Shown: positions 43,772-52,496 of the stretch, in pieces
How positions within the stretch are numbered: the first letter of the stretch is position 1
Layout: each line of letters begins with the position of its first letter
Assembly: GCA_017435505.1 (NCBI GenBank)
Contig: JAFSEZ010000034.1
Span: forward strand, 62,001 to 126,000
DNA: 64,000 nt
From: Akkermansia sp.
GTDB taxonomy: Bacteria; Verrucomicrobiota; Verrucomicrobiia; Verrucomicrobiales; Akkermansiaceae
Direction: 5' to 3'
Made by a program: the position numbers and the translations under genes
Notes under the pieces: generated by a model
Database searches by the model: none
Told to the model about the DNA's origin: nothing
Seen by the model: the letters and a program-made list of their open reading frames with translations, nothing else

Positions 43772-44521
43772 ATGAGACAAGCTTTCCTTCATTTTCTGCT
43801 GAGCCTCATTCCGGTGGCATTTCCGGTGCAAGCAGTAGTGCCCGCCAGCTGCACACAGGCCATTGTCGGCATTACCGAAGGATGGAATTCATCCCATGTC
43901 ACTCTTTCCCTGCTCGAAAAGCAGGCCGATGGCAGGTGGGCGCGGGTATTGGGTCCCATACCGGGCAGGCTCGGTCGCAATGGTTGCGTATGGGGATTGG
44001 GGTTACACAACAACCCGCGCCGTGCCGTCATTAAGCAGGAAGGAGACGGCCGCTCCCCTGCCGGCATTTTCGCGTTGGGCGGCCTGTGGGTGACCAGCAA
44101 AAAGCCGGTACAACACCACAAAAATATTCCTTTGGTAAAAGTCGGGCCGCGAGATCTTTGGGTGAGCGATACGACCATGCCTCATCTGTACAACCGCTAC
44201 GTGCGGCTGAATCATCCGGCTCGCACGACATGGGAGCTAAAGGAACAGATGCGGCAAACAGACTACCCGCATAGCATCAAACTGCTTATCTGCCACAATA
44301 CATGGGAAACAGCGGGACGCCCCGTCAATGGTGCAGGTTCCTCCATTTTCTTTCATATCTGGCGGCGAGACGGCGCGGCACCCACTGCCGGCTGCACCAG
44401 CATGAATGAGGCACAGCTGCGCGCCATCATAGCGCGGCTTCATCCGGCTCGCCATCCGGTATACATCCTCCTACCCCGCCAAGAGTACGCCAAATTACGT
44501 AGCAGTTGGCGCCTGCCATGA
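43772..44521 (+). CDS. L,D-transpeptidase (YkuD-type catalytic domain)
   Basis: The 249-residue product has a signal peptide (cleavage probably after PVQA). The YkuD-type domain includes EGDGRSPAGIFALGG, SSIFFHIWRRDG (His195) and PTAGCTSM, with the catalytic Cys208 in place of the usual SxGC motif. It matches the COG3786-like branch (pattern GDGxxPAGxF, FFH, PTAGC). Such enzymes form 3-3 peptidoglycan cross-links or attach proteins to the wall, in the periplasm. It heads a run of three exported-protein genes on the plus strand, although the next gene has its own promoter candidate. Confidence 0.87.
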   Translation: MRQAFLHFLLSLIPVAFPVQAVVPASCTQAIVGITEGWNSSHVTLSLLEKQADGRWARVLGPIPGRLGRNGCVWGLGLHNNPRRAVIKQEGDGRSPAGIFALGGLWVTSKKPVQHHKNIPLVKVGPRDLWVSDTTMPHLYNRYVRLNHPARTTWELKEQMRQTDYPHSIKLLICHNTWETAGRPVNGAGSSIFFHIWRRDGAAPTAGCTSMNEAQLRAIIARLHPARHPVYILLPRQEYAKLRSSWRLP

Positions 44522-44533
44522 TAGGATTTACTC

Positions 44534-44562
44534 TTGACTTACTAAGTTTGATAGCGTAGAAG
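44534..44562 (+). promoter_or_regulatory. Candidate promoter of the small secreted protein-FKBP unit
   Basis: TTGACT (44534-44539), a 17-bp spacer and TAGAAG (44557-44562), then 7 bases and the ATG at 44570. Predicted leaderless. Confidence 0.45.
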
Positions 44563-44569
44563 TAGCTCA

Positions 44570-45043
44570 ATGCAGTTTTTTCGTTCCATATTCATCGCAT
44601 TTCTCATAGCCGTGGCGATTCCTGCTGCGTGGTGTGCCGATGCGTTTTGGGAAGCAGTTCTCACTACTGAAAGCAAGGGCAATGTGGTAGTGAAGCTGGC
44701 AGACGTATCAGCTGTAGCATTGCACACATATAAGCTCAATGGTGTGCAGGAAATCACAGAATGCACGATTGATACAAAAGGTAGCCACAGCATCCGCTTT
44801 TTTGCCATGGCCGGAGGCGGCAGCAAAGATGCACAAATAGTGCGCACCGCTTTGGGTACAAGCCAAGTTCCCGATATCAGCGGCGGGTCTGCCAACTACC
44901 CTGCCCGCAAGTTTCCCGAAGGTGCTTACAGCCACAATATCGAGTATCAGCTTCAATCGCCGGCTGCCGTTTACAGGGTTTTCAAATCCATCAAGGATGC
45001 ATGGCGAAGCGCATCTTCTACTACCTTAAAAAACCTCAATTAA
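44570..45043 (+). CDS. Small secreted protein of unknown function
   Basis: The 157-residue product has a clear signal peptide (MQFFRSIFIAFLIAVAIPAAWCA) and an about 130-residue mature part that appears mostly beta-strand (AFWEAVLTTESKGNVVVKLAD, EITECTIDTKGSHSIRFFAM). No family was recognised. It is 21 bases before the FKBP gene, so the two are probably co-transcribed; a substrate or partner relation is possible but not shown. Confidence 0.72.
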   Translation: MQFFRSIFIAFLIAVAIPAAWCADAFWEAVLTTESKGNVVVKLADVSAVALHTYKLNGVQEITECTIDTKGSHSIRFFAMAGGGSKDAQIVRTALGTSQVPDISGGSANYPARKFPEGAYSHNIEYQLQSPAAVYRVFKSIKDAWRSASSTTLKNLN

Positions 45044-45064
45044 CCCCCACCAATCTTTCTCATC

Positions 45065-45901
45065 ATGAAAAACAACAAATACATCCTGACAAGCTTGGCT
45101 CTTGCAGTCATGGCTCCCATTGCATTCGCGCAGGCTCCACAGCCCGCACCCACTCCGGCTCAGCCCGCAGCAGTTACACCCGCACCCGAAGAAGTGAAAG
45201 CCGTTTTCTCCTACCTCATGGGGTATCGTTTTGGCCAAGACTTGGCCATGCAAGCCTCTACTTTGAAGATGGACGATATTGACACGGCCATCTTGGTCAA
45301 AGCCATTCAGGACGGCATGGTCAACCGCGTTGACCCCGAAATGGAAAGCAAGGATGTGAATGCCTGCATGAACGCCTTTGTCGCAGAATTACAAGCTCGC
45401 GCCACTGCTATCGGCGCTGCCAACTTGGCCAAGGGTCAGGCTTATCTTGCCGAAAACGCCAAGAAGCCCGGTGTTGTCACTACGGCTTCCGGTCTGCAAT
45501 ACAAGGTTATCACCGAAGGTAAAGGCAAGAAATATGATGAAGCCACCGATGGTAAGAGCGCTGTATGCAGCGTTGTGTACGAAGGCCGACTGATTGATGG
45601 CACCGTGTTCGACAAGACAGAAACACCTATCGACATGCCCATTGACCGTGTGGTTCCCGGTTTCTCCGAAGCCCTCAAACTCATGCCCGTCGGCTCGGAA
45701 TGGGAAGTTGTCATCCCCTCTAATCTGGGCTACGGCGAACAAGGCCCCGGCATCATCGGCAACAACGCCACGCTCATCTTCAAACTGAAGTTGACTGACA
45801 TTCAACCTGCTCGCGGCACGCAGGGCAACCCCATTGAGCTGACTCCTGAGATGCTCCAGCAGCTCCAGGAACAAGGCTTGCAGCAAGTGCAGCCGCAATA
45901 A
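45065..45901 (+). CDS. Exported FKBP-type peptidyl-prolyl isomerase
   Basis: The 278-residue product has a signal peptide (cleavage after AFAQA), a Pro/Ala linker, a helical dimerisation domain (about 45-140, FSYLMGYRFGQDLA) and an FKBP domain (about 150-250). The FKBP core is visible as YKVITEGKGKK, VVYEGRLIDGTVFDKT, RVVPGFSEALKLMPVGSEWEVVIP and LGYGEQG. This is the FkpA/Mip layout of V-shaped dimeric isomerases that help fold envelope proteins. A short Gln-rich tail ends the protein. It shares a unit with the small secreted protein and stops before a strong terminator. Confidence 0.92.
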   Translation: MKNNKYILTSLALAVMAPIAFAQAPQPAPTPAQPAAVTPAPEEVKAVFSYLMGYRFGQDLAMQASTLKMDDIDTAILVKAIQDGMVNRVDPEMESKDVNACMNAFVAELQARATAIGAANLAKGQAYLAENAKKPGVVTTASGLQYKVITEGKGKKYDEATDGKSAVCSVVYEGRLIDGTVFDKTETPIDMPIDRVVPGFSEALKLMPVGSEWEVVIPSNLGYGEQGPGIIGNNATLIFKLKLTDIQPARGTQGNPIELTPEMLQQLQEQGLQQVQPQ

Positions 45902-45926
45902 TATCTGATCTCACGCAACTTTTACA

Positions 45927-45960
45927 GCGAGGCGGAGTTTGTCTCTGCCTCGCCTTTTTT
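45927..45960 (+). terminator. Terminator of the FKBP unit
   Basis: An 11-bp stem with one G-T pair (GCGAGGCGGAG / CTCTGCCTCGC, 5-base loop) is followed by CTTTTTT. Confidence 0.9.
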
Positions 45961-45992
45961 GTGTTATTTTTGCCAAACAAGCTTCTTTTCGC

Positions 45993-46021
45993 TTGAATTA
46001 AGTTGTTCCAAAGCCTAGAAT
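45993..46021 (+). promoter_or_regulatory. Promoter of the beta-CASP nuclease gene, predicted leaderless
   Basis: TTGAAT (45993-45998), a 17-bp spacer and TAGAAT (46016-46021), then 7 bases and the ATG at 46029. Confidence 0.65.
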
Positions 46022-46028
46022 ATAGGCA

Positions 46029-47435
46029 ATGAAAATTCATTTTTGTGGCGCAGCAGAGACAACTACCGGCTCCCAACATTTGCTGGAGGTAAATGGCAAC
46101 CGTATTCTTCTGGATTGCGGAATGTACCAGGGGCATCGTGAGGATCAACTTCGCATCAACCGCGACTTCCCCTATTTTGATCCGGCAAGTGTCGACTACG
46201 TGATTCTTTCCCACGCCCACATTGACCACTCCGGCAACCTGCCCAACTTGGTCAAAAAAGGATTCAAAGGTTTCATCTACACCACCTACGCCACGCGAGA
46301 CTTATGCCAAATCATGCTGGCAGATGCCGCTCGCATACAAGCCAGCGACTGCAAGTTCCTCAACAAGATGCACAAGCGCAAAGGAGGCGAGGGCGAGGTG
46401 GCAGAAATCATCTACACCGAACAGGATGCCGAGGCGTGCTTGCGCCGTTTCATCAACATCGGATATGAAATGCCCTTCCCGATTGCACCGGGAATCACCC
46501 TCACATTCTACGATGCCGGCCACATTCTGGGTGCATCTCAGGTTGTATTGGATATTGATGATGAAGAAGACGGGCAGCACAAGAGACTTCTTTTCTCCGG
46601 AGACGTAGGGCGCGGAAACAACGAACTGCTGCAGGACCCCGTTCCCGTACCGGATGTGGATATCATGCTCATGGAATGTACCTACGGAGGGCGTATTCAC
46701 GAAGCTCCCAGCAGGGATGACAAAACATTCTGCGACACGATTCGCGCCGCCATGAAACGCGGGGGCAATGTCTACATACCTGCATTCGCCGTAGAGCGCA
46801 CCCAGCAGCTGCTTTATCTGCTCAACAAAGCATACAAGGATGGAACCCTACCCAATTACCCTGTCTATGTCGATAGCCCCATGGCTGTGAGTGCCACGGA
46901 AATTTTCCGTTTGCACCCGGAATGCTTCAACAAGGAAGTATACGAGTTCCTCTTTGCTCAGCGCTCACCTTTCGAGTTCGAACAACTGCACATGGTGCGC
47001 ACTGTCACCGAATCTCAGCGCCTGAACAACCTGCGCGAAAAGGCCATCATCATCTCTGCCTCCGGCATGTGCGAAGCGGGTCGAATCTTGCACCATCTGA
47101 AAAACGGCATCAGTCGCGACAACAACACCGTGCTTTTTGTGGGTTATTGTGCGGCAAACACTCTGGGTAGGCGCATTATGGATGGCTCGCTCGAAGTCCG
47201 AATTCTTGGTGATTTATACCCTGTACGAGCCAAAGTTCATTCGCTGGATTCATTCTCCGGCCATGCCGACCACGATGAGCTCATATCCTATTTCAGACGC
47301 ACGGGAGGCCCCCGCAGCAAGGTGTATTTGGTACACGGAGAACGCGCCTGTTCAGCCGCCATGAAAGAAGCACTCACCGCCTTTCATGACGGAGAAGTAC
47401 ACATTGCGCGGCTCAATACAGTAGTAAGCTGCTGA
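46029..47435 (+). CDS. Metallo-beta-lactamase/beta-CASP RNA-processing nuclease
   Basis: The 468-residue product has the CPSF73/YsgI-like layout. The metallo-beta-lactamase motif II is HAHIDHSG (His62, His64, Asp66, His67), with further metal ligands in DAGHILGA and LLFSGDVGRG. The beta-CASP cap follows (YVDSPMAVSATEIF, IIISASGMCEAGRILHHLK), then the C-terminal RMMBL part with FSGHADHDELISYF and VYLVHGE. Such enzymes cleave RNA endo- or exonucleolytically with two zinc ions in the cytoplasm. It is transcribed from a leaderless-type promoter and followed after 23 bases by the ankyrin-type gene. Confidence 0.92.
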   Translation: MKIHFCGAAETTTGSQHLLEVNGNRILLDCGMYQGHREDQLRINRDFPYFDPASVDYVILSHAHIDHSGNLPNLVKKGFKGFIYTTYATRDLCQIMLADAARIQASDCKFLNKMHKRKGGEGEVAEIIYTEQDAEACLRRFINIGYEMPFPIAPGITLTFYDAGHILGASQVVLDIDDEEDGQHKRLLFSGDVGRGNNELLQDPVPVPDVDIMLMECTYGGRIHEAPSRDDKTFCDTIRAAMKRGGNVYIPAFAVERTQQLLYLLNKAYKDGTLPNYPVYVDSPMAVSATEIFRLHPECFNKEVYEFLFAQRSPFEFEQLHMVRTVTESQRLNNLREKAIIISASGMCEAGRILHHLKNGISRDNNTVLFVGYCAANTLGRRIMDGSLEVRILGDLYPVRAKVHSLDSFSGHADHDELISYFRRTGGPRSKVYLVHGERACSAAMKEALTAFHDGEVHIARLNTVVSC

Positions 47436-47458
47436 GCAAACAACAAAAAAGCCGAGGC

Positions 47459-49303
47459 ATGAAAAAAGCATCTTTCCTACCGCTGGGGATTGCGGCAGGG
47501 CTTTTCGTTCTTTCCTGCGAAAATCCGAGCAAAGGCAGCGCCACACCCCAGGCAGCTGAAGAATTTGCCCAGCTGCTCCAGATTCCCCTCGACCCCAATG
47601 AACCCATGGACCAAGAGTGGAAAAATGTATTGGAGCACTTCGAGCACCACATGGATGTGCACCACAAGTCTCCCAAAACACAGCTGACGATCCTGCACTT
47701 GGCCGCCATTTTCAACAAGGCCGAGCTGGTACGTTGTCTTCTGCTGGATGGAGCAGACCCCAATGCGCGCACCCAATTTTTCGATGAGGCAGATACAGCC
47801 ATTGAGATGGCATTGACGGATATTTCCGGCACTACTGAGCAACCGGTCGGAGCCGATGCCATCATCGCCACCCTTGACTGTCTTTTGCAGGGTGGAGCCA
47901 AACCGGAGACAGAGAAAGACATCGTTGTCAATGCCATCTCCTTGTGTGATTATGAAGAAGCCGCCATGCACCTGCTGCAAAAGCTACCGCCCGACCTCAT
48001 GCGAAACGAGGAAGCAATACAGATAGCCGCTTGGAAAGGTTGGGAACAAACCTTGAACTTTCTTCTCAACACACACACACCGGAAAAAGCACAGTTGGAG
48101 AGGGCTCTTATCACCGCAGCGGCCGGGGCTTTTCGAGCCAATAGCAAGCACGCAGATTGTATCCGCCACTTACTGCAACGAGGAGCCGATATCAACGCGC
48201 ACGATGAAGCCGCGCGCACGCCGATTTTCGCTGCTGCCACCACGCTGTTGCAGGCAGAAGCCGAAGAATCAGCACGCATACTGGATTTCATTGCCCTGCT
48301 GTTGCGACAAGGCGCAGACGCTACTCTCAACAGCCAAGACGAAGAATACCCGGGATGCAGCGCCTACGATCTCCTGCGCATGCACCCATCTGCTCTCAAT
48401 GAGCTAGAGAAACGAGGATTTTCATTGCAAGCACCGACTCTCGCATTCACTCCCACGAGCACCTCTCTGCTCTCCGATGTGTGTAAGGCCAAGCAGCGGG
48501 GCCAATCCGCAGAAGAAACGCTGCTTCACTTTGATGCCATAGCGAGCATCCTTACACCCACTCCGGAGATGGAAGAATCCCCCATTTATCCCGAAGCATT
48601 GGAGAATGCCATCTCGTTGCTGTGCCAAGCGGACAACAAGAGAACAAGCCATGTTGTAGCAAGGATGCACATCTGGCAAAAACCGGCAAGCTGGCTTACG
48701 AATGAACACATGACCCAAGCCGTTCTTTCAGCTCTGCGCAATCATCCGGAACTGGTTTTACCTGCCGAATTGTTGCAAAACACAGCCAAAAAGCTGCTCG
48801 AATTAAAAATGAGTGATGAAGCTGCCACACTCGTAGAATGGATGGGACGCGACCCCGGTGCAGAATCATCCATTCAGGCCTTGACGCAAGACGAGCACCC
48901 GGCTATCCGGGCCGGTGCGTGGACGGCCATACTCACTCTCAACAAGCTTCCGGCTCCGCGCGATGGAGAAATCCGAAACTGGATAAAAAATCATCCCTCT
49001 ATCAGGCAAGACTCACCGGCCTTGAAAAAAGCGCTCCTCCTCATCTCGCTGGAAGAATTGTGGTACGGAGATATGCCCAAAGCTCGGCAGAAACAACTCA
49101 TCGCTGCTATGCACGAAATCGGGGCACCCCATGCGGCTGCTCAGTACGAAAAAATTGCTCAGTGTTTACACGATGCAGAAGCGTTGGACAACATCATGGC
49201 TCAGCCCGACGACTGGAAATTTGAATTAGAAATTGCTACAGCTAAGTTCATTCTCAAGAATGAAGCTGCATTTCGCCCTGCTGAATCCGAAAATACAGAT
49301 TGA
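47459..49303 (+). CDS. Ankyrin-repeat lipoprotein
   Basis: The 614-residue product has a lipoprotein signal (LFVLSCEN, lipobox Cys at about 20). Several ankyrin-like repeats follow (TILHLAAIFNKAELVRCLLLDGADPNAR; HADCIRHLLQRGADINAHDEAARTPIFAAAT in part; LLLRQGADATLNSQDEE). The C-terminal half (about 330-614) is helical with no recognised motif. Ankyrin repeats bind proteins. The gene is followed by a similar secreted protein whose promoter overlaps this stop codon, and by a membrane protein. The three look like a functional set, but no family with known function was recognised. Confidence 0.75.
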   Translation: MKKASFLPLGIAAGLFVLSCENPSKGSATPQAAEEFAQLLQIPLDPNEPMDQEWKNVLEHFEHHMDVHHKSPKTQLTILHLAAIFNKAELVRCLLLDGADPNARTQFFDEADTAIEMALTDISGTTEQPVGADAIIATLDCLLQGGAKPETEKDIVVNAISLCDYEEAAMHLLQKLPPDLMRNEEAIQIAAWKGWEQTLNFLLNTHTPEKAQLERALITAAAGAFRANSKHADCIRHLLQRGADINAHDEAARTPIFAAATTLLQAEAEESARILDFIALLLRQGADATLNSQDEEYPGCSAYDLLRMHPSALNELEKRGFSLQAPTLAFTPTSTSLLSDVCKAKQRGQSAEETLLHFDAIASILTPTPEMEESPIYPEALENAISLLCQADNKRTSHVVARMHIWQKPASWLTNEHMTQAVLSALRNHPELVLPAELLQNTAKKLLELKMSDEAATLVEWMGRDPGAESSIQALTQDEHPAIRAGAWTAILTLNKLPAPRDGEIRNWIKNHPSIRQDSPALKKALLLISLEELWYGDMPKARQKQLIAAMHEIGAPHAAAQYEKIAQCLHDAEALDNIMAQPDDWKFELEIATAKFILKNEAAFRPAESENTD

Positions 49304-49328
49304 CAAAAGGCGCATTTTCGCCTACATT
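49300..49328 (+). promoter_or_regulatory. Promoter overlapping the stop codon of the ankyrin lipoprotein gene
   Basis: A consensus TTGACA (49300-49305) overlaps the TGA at 49301-49303. After 17 bp comes TACATT (49323-49328), 10 bases before the ATG at 49339. The second gene of the cluster can therefore be transcribed separately. Confidence 0.6.
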
Positions 49329-49338
49329 GATTATCGGA

Positions 49339-50721
49339 ATGCGTGCTACCCTAACACTTGCGCTTTTACTGGCAGCTCTACCGCTTGCGGCAGATGGCTC
49401 GGCTGTCGTGCCATCGCAAAACGAAGCGTCTACCTCCAATGCAGCAGACTTGTTGGCTCTTGCATCTGACTTTCAAGGGGCAGAATCAGCCGCAGCCATT
49501 GCTACAGCTGTAAGCCAAGGTGCCTCCCTGAAAAAAACGGACCTCAAAGGGAATACCGCCCTACTCCTCCTTGCCGCAGCAGTAGAAAAAGAGTCCCGCA
49601 GCAAGTCAGACGATGAATTTCGCAAAGCTTTATACGACAGCGTTATTCTGCTCATGCAGAATGGAGCCGACTGTCTGGTAGAAAACAACGCAGGCTGTAA
49701 TGCGGTTTTCTTTCTGCACAGCTCACCGGAGTTAATGCAGGAGCTCAACAAGCTCAAGTTGATACCGAGAGAGTTGGCCATTCGCATACCTCACGATGAT
49801 ACAGCACTTTCCCGCTACATGCAGCTGCGCTTGGCGCAGGCAGGCTACAGCACCAACCCTTTCTGTTTGGATTACCTCAAACGGCGTTACTGCAAGCCTG
49901 CTTATCCTCGCGCCATGGAAAAGCTCGAATCCTACATGGCAGCAGAAACAAGTAGCCTTATCCCAACCGGAGCACTGCAAGATACGTTGGCCTTCCTCCG
50001 CATGGCAGATGAACAAGCCATCTCCGACTACATCAACAAATTGACCCTTTGGGAACACGGTGAACATTTCCTGGAGGAAATACCGGAGCGGCTGCTGTTT
50101 GCGCTGAGTGAGCTGAACTGGGAAGTGGATTTCAATAGTTTACAACAAGCCTTGGATAAATTAGAAACCCTGCTTCCCATGGAAGAAGGCGACATGATAG
50201 ATTGCTATGCGGCTTATCCCATGGGCAAAATCCTGGAAATTATGATGCACCAAGATGCAGAGAAAGCCCAACCGCAAATAGCAAAGTTCACCGCGTCTCA
50301 TGACCCGGATGTGGCCTACGCCGCCTATCGGCTTTTACTGCAACAAAAGAAACTACCCCTGCCCGAACCCGGCATTTTAAGCGAGCGGTTAAATCTTTCC
50401 GGCGGTATTGAAGCTTTGCCGGAGGAGCAGCGACGCATCTTGGAATGTGCCATTGTAGATAACGCCGTACGGCAGGAAAACATGAAAAGTGTCACTCCGG
50501 AAATGCTGCAACGAGTCGTAGCACATTTCAAGGGAATGAAATTGGATAACTATGCCGACATCCTCGCCTCTCTTCTGAAAGAAAACCGGATTCTCACCCC
50601 GGAGGAAGGTTTTTACGAGGCTTGCGCTTTGTATAAAGAAGAAAAGACCATCACGCCGAGCATCTCCATGGCAAAATTCATCCTGGAACACCCCGAGTTG
50701 TTCTCACAAGAGACACCATGA
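49339..50721 (+). CDS. Secreted ankyrin-like protein, paralogue-like neighbour
   Basis: The 460-residue product has a signal peptide (MRATLTLALLLAALPLAADG). The first 150 residues have an ankyrin-like pattern (ASLKKTDLKGNTALLLLAAAVEK, VILLMQNGADCLVENNAGCNAVF) and the remainder is helical. It resembles the upstream lipoprotein in layout and in composition of its C-terminal half, which suggests a duplication. The ATG at 49339 is set by the promoter and signal peptide; an open frame extends 13 codons further to a TTG that is part of the -35 element. It overlaps the membrane-protein gene by 4 bases (ATGA), implying coupled translation. Confidence 0.72.
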   Translation: MRATLTLALLLAALPLAADGSAVVPSQNEASTSNAADLLALASDFQGAESAAAIATAVSQGASLKKTDLKGNTALLLLAAAVEKESRSKSDDEFRKALYDSVILLMQNGADCLVENNAGCNAVFFLHSSPELMQELNKLKLIPRELAIRIPHDDTALSRYMQLRLAQAGYSTNPFCLDYLKRRYCKPAYPRAMEKLESYMAAETSSLIPTGALQDTLAFLRMADEQAISDYINKLTLWEHGEHFLEEIPERLLFALSELNWEVDFNSLQQALDKLETLLPMEEGDMIDCYAAYPMGKILEIMMHQDAEKAQPQIAKFTASHDPDVAYAAYRLLLQQKKLPLPEPGILSERLNLSGGIEALPEEQRRILECAIVDNAVRQENMKSVTPEMLQRVVAHFKGMKLDNYADILASLLKENRILTPEEGFYEACALYKEEKTITPSISMAKFILEHPELFSQETP

Positions 50722-52130
50722 ACCGGGAAATTTTCAAGAAATACCTACTTTCGCCGTGGCGCGTACACCTCATCTGCTGTGTGGTTTCCATTTTGGCAGG
50801 AATCTTCATCATATGGCCACGTACAGCTCCCCGAGCGTGGCGACTTGAAGCTGGAGACTATGCAGGAATCATCATTTCTGCCGCATTTCTCCTATCACTG
50901 GGTCTGTTGATACTGGTGGGAGCTTGGTTACTTCTTCGATTGCGCAATGCCAAAGCTCTCCTGATGGTGTTGAGTTGGATAGGGTTGTGGAGTGGCACAA
51001 CTGTACTTTACATGGTTCTTGCCGTGATAGCCAATCCTCCCCCGCCCATGGAGAAGGAGCTGCCGCAACCCATCCAACAATCAGACACTCTACACATCCC
51101 ACACGATTATCTGGTGGGACCGGATGCACTGCTCCTCCCCATCACTCCGGAAAACTACACAGCAGACAAAATCGTACAAACACCGGCGTTGAGCCAATTG
51201 GAACAGGAAAACCAAGACATACTGCAACGCTATATTTCCACAGCACCTCGCTGGGCTCATAGCAGCACGCTCGACACATTTTACACCAAACCCGGCCACG
51301 TGGTCTTGGAGCCCCCCGCATCTCTCAAAGGAACGCCCGGCCACATTCACGTAGCATTTCGCACCTTGGCAGAAGGTGAACCGGTACCTGCCGGCTATAC
51401 CGTTGTGCGTCCCGGTGGGGATTTTCCTGCCGTTACTGAAGAAAACGCTCAAATCCCGGATTTAGCGCTGGATTTAGGAGGCAGCCACTATCTCTTGCTG
51501 GCATGGCGCGGAGCCGCCCACAAAGAAACGGCTTTCAAAGCCATCAATGCGGCCATCAGCGCCATTGATGCGCGTTTTCACCCCTTGGCCAACAACCCAA
51601 GTGCCGAAACAATTGATAAAATGATTGAGGGCAAGCCCGGCACCTTGGGAAGCACCCCGGAAATGCGCCTCTGCGAACCGCCGGCCCAATATGGTGCTTA
51701 CCAAGCAGAACTCTTCCTCAACCCCGGCGAAGAAGGGACAATTCTACTCATCATCAAAGATTTAGAAAAGGGTAAAACACTTCAGGTCCTCAACTGCCCG
51801 GCTCTTTATTCCAACAACGAAAACGAGCTTTTCCGCCACGATATACCGGGGTCTATGCCGGAGTGGATGCGAACCTCTCAATTCCGCAGCACAGACAATG
51901 TTCTCTTCCCCGGCACCCCGCTCTTTATCATACGCAAAGGAGAATCTCATCACTACTTCGGTGCGGCTTTTGAAGTTTGGTTCAGCCCCGCCGGAAATCC
52001 CGGTCAGCGCAAACTTATCATGCGCCGGTGTTACAAAGTACAGGCATGCGAAATGGATTACCCCGGTGAGAAGGTGTCCCCCTCGCAAATTCAATTGCCA
52101 ACAGCCCGCCCGCCGGAGTCGATAAAATAA
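50718..52130 (+). CDS. Membrane protein of unknown function linked to the ankyrin-like pair
   Basis: The 470-residue product has three hydrophobic segments in the first 115 residues (about 15-33, 48-70, 80-105), then a large soluble C-terminal region of about 350 residues, rich in Pro and beta-prone stretches (HIHVAFRTLAEGEPVPAGYTVV, AAFEVWFSPAGNPGQRK). No domain was recognised. Its ATG lies in the TGA of the upstream secreted gene, so the two products are probably made in fixed ratio. Topology suggests the soluble part faces the periplasm, where the ankyrin-like partners are. It could be a binding partner; untested. Confidence 0.7.
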   Translation: MNREIFKKYLLSPWRVHLICCVVSILAGIFIIWPRTAPRAWRLEAGDYAGIIISAAFLLSLGLLILVGAWLLLRLRNAKALLMVLSWIGLWSGTTVLYMVLAVIANPPPPMEKELPQPIQQSDTLHIPHDYLVGPDALLLPITPENYTADKIVQTPALSQLEQENQDILQRYISTAPRWAHSSTLDTFYTKPGHVVLEPPASLKGTPGHIHVAFRTLAEGEPVPAGYTVVRPGGDFPAVTEENAQIPDLALDLGGSHYLLLAWRGAAHKETAFKAINAAISAIDARFHPLANNPSAETIDKMIEGKPGTLGSTPEMRLCEPPAQYGAYQAELFLNPGEEGTILLIIKDLEKGKTLQVLNCPALYSNNENELFRHDIPGSMPEWMRTSQFRSTDNVLFPGTPLFIIRKGESHHYFGAAFEVWFSPAGNPGQRKLIMRRCYKVQACEMDYPGEKVSPSQIQLPTARPPESIK

Positions 52131-52261
52131 CACCCATACCTCTAAATCTTGTGGCGTTCACCTCCATGCACCCCACTCAGCGGTATGTTATGCACCCCCG
52201 ATAATGCGAAGAATTGCGGCGCTTTCCACCTTTTCATCTAAAATTTCACAATTTTACCACA

Positions 52262-52309
52262 CCGCAATATCTAGTATGATTGAAATGATTTTTCACCAAG
52301 ATATTGTGC
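52262..52309 (+). promoter_or_regulatory. Two candidate NrdR boxes
   Basis: Two 16-bp sites resemble the NrdR consensus ACACTATATATAGTGT: CCGCAATATCTAGTAT (52262-52277) and CACCAAGATATTGTGC (52294-52309). Each matches at about 11 of 16 positions. Their starts are 32 bp apart, the three-helical-turn phasing typical of paired NrdR boxes, and they lie just upstream of the -35. NrdR represses ribonucleotide reductase genes when dATP is plentiful. Confidence 0.45.
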
Positions 52310-52341
52310 AAAAAAAAGAATGTGCGTAGACAATTTTCTAC

Positions 52342-52370
52342 TTGAAACGGCATCATTTTCGTGCTACATT
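52342..52370 (+). promoter_or_regulatory. Promoter of the nrdD operon
   Basis: TTGAAA (52342-52347), a 17-bp spacer and TACATT (52365-52370). Transcription should start near 52377, about 120 nt before nrdD. Confidence 0.6.
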
Positions 52371-52374
52371 GCCC

Positions 52375-52404
52375 ATGTTCCGCGTGTATCCCGGGCAGCA
52401 GTAA
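52375..52404 (+). CDS. Possible 9-codon leader reading frame upstream of nrdD
   Basis: An ATG four bases after the -10 opens a frame of nine codons (MFRVYPGQQ, then TAA). If transcription starts at 52375 it would be the leaderless first ORF of the message; if it starts slightly downstream it is not translated. The reading is positional only; there is no Shine-Dalgarno sequence and no known family. It may be chance. Confidence 0.2.
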   Translation: MFRVYPGQQ

Positions 52405-52496
52405 TGGCACCTACCACACTCAGCTGCACATGACACCGGGGTACCCAAAAATCTTTACACTCACACAATCAATAACCTACCAGCTCTCTAACAGCC

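Larger units (their letters stand above)
52131..52496. other. Long regulatory gap before the anaerobic ribonucleotide reductase
   Basis: This 366-base gap holds the nrdD promoter (52342-52370), two candidate NrdR boxes (52262-52309) and a leader of about 120 nt that contains a 9-codon reading frame. Nothing was recognised in 52131-52261; no terminator was found for the membrane-protein gene. Confidence 0.5.

Noticed and set aside
43535..43831. N-terminal extension of the SNF2 protein by about 100 residues
   Set aside because: The extension runs through the SNF2 promoter (43614-43642) and overlaps the divergent L,D-transpeptidase gene; it is Lys/Cys-rich and unlike the family.
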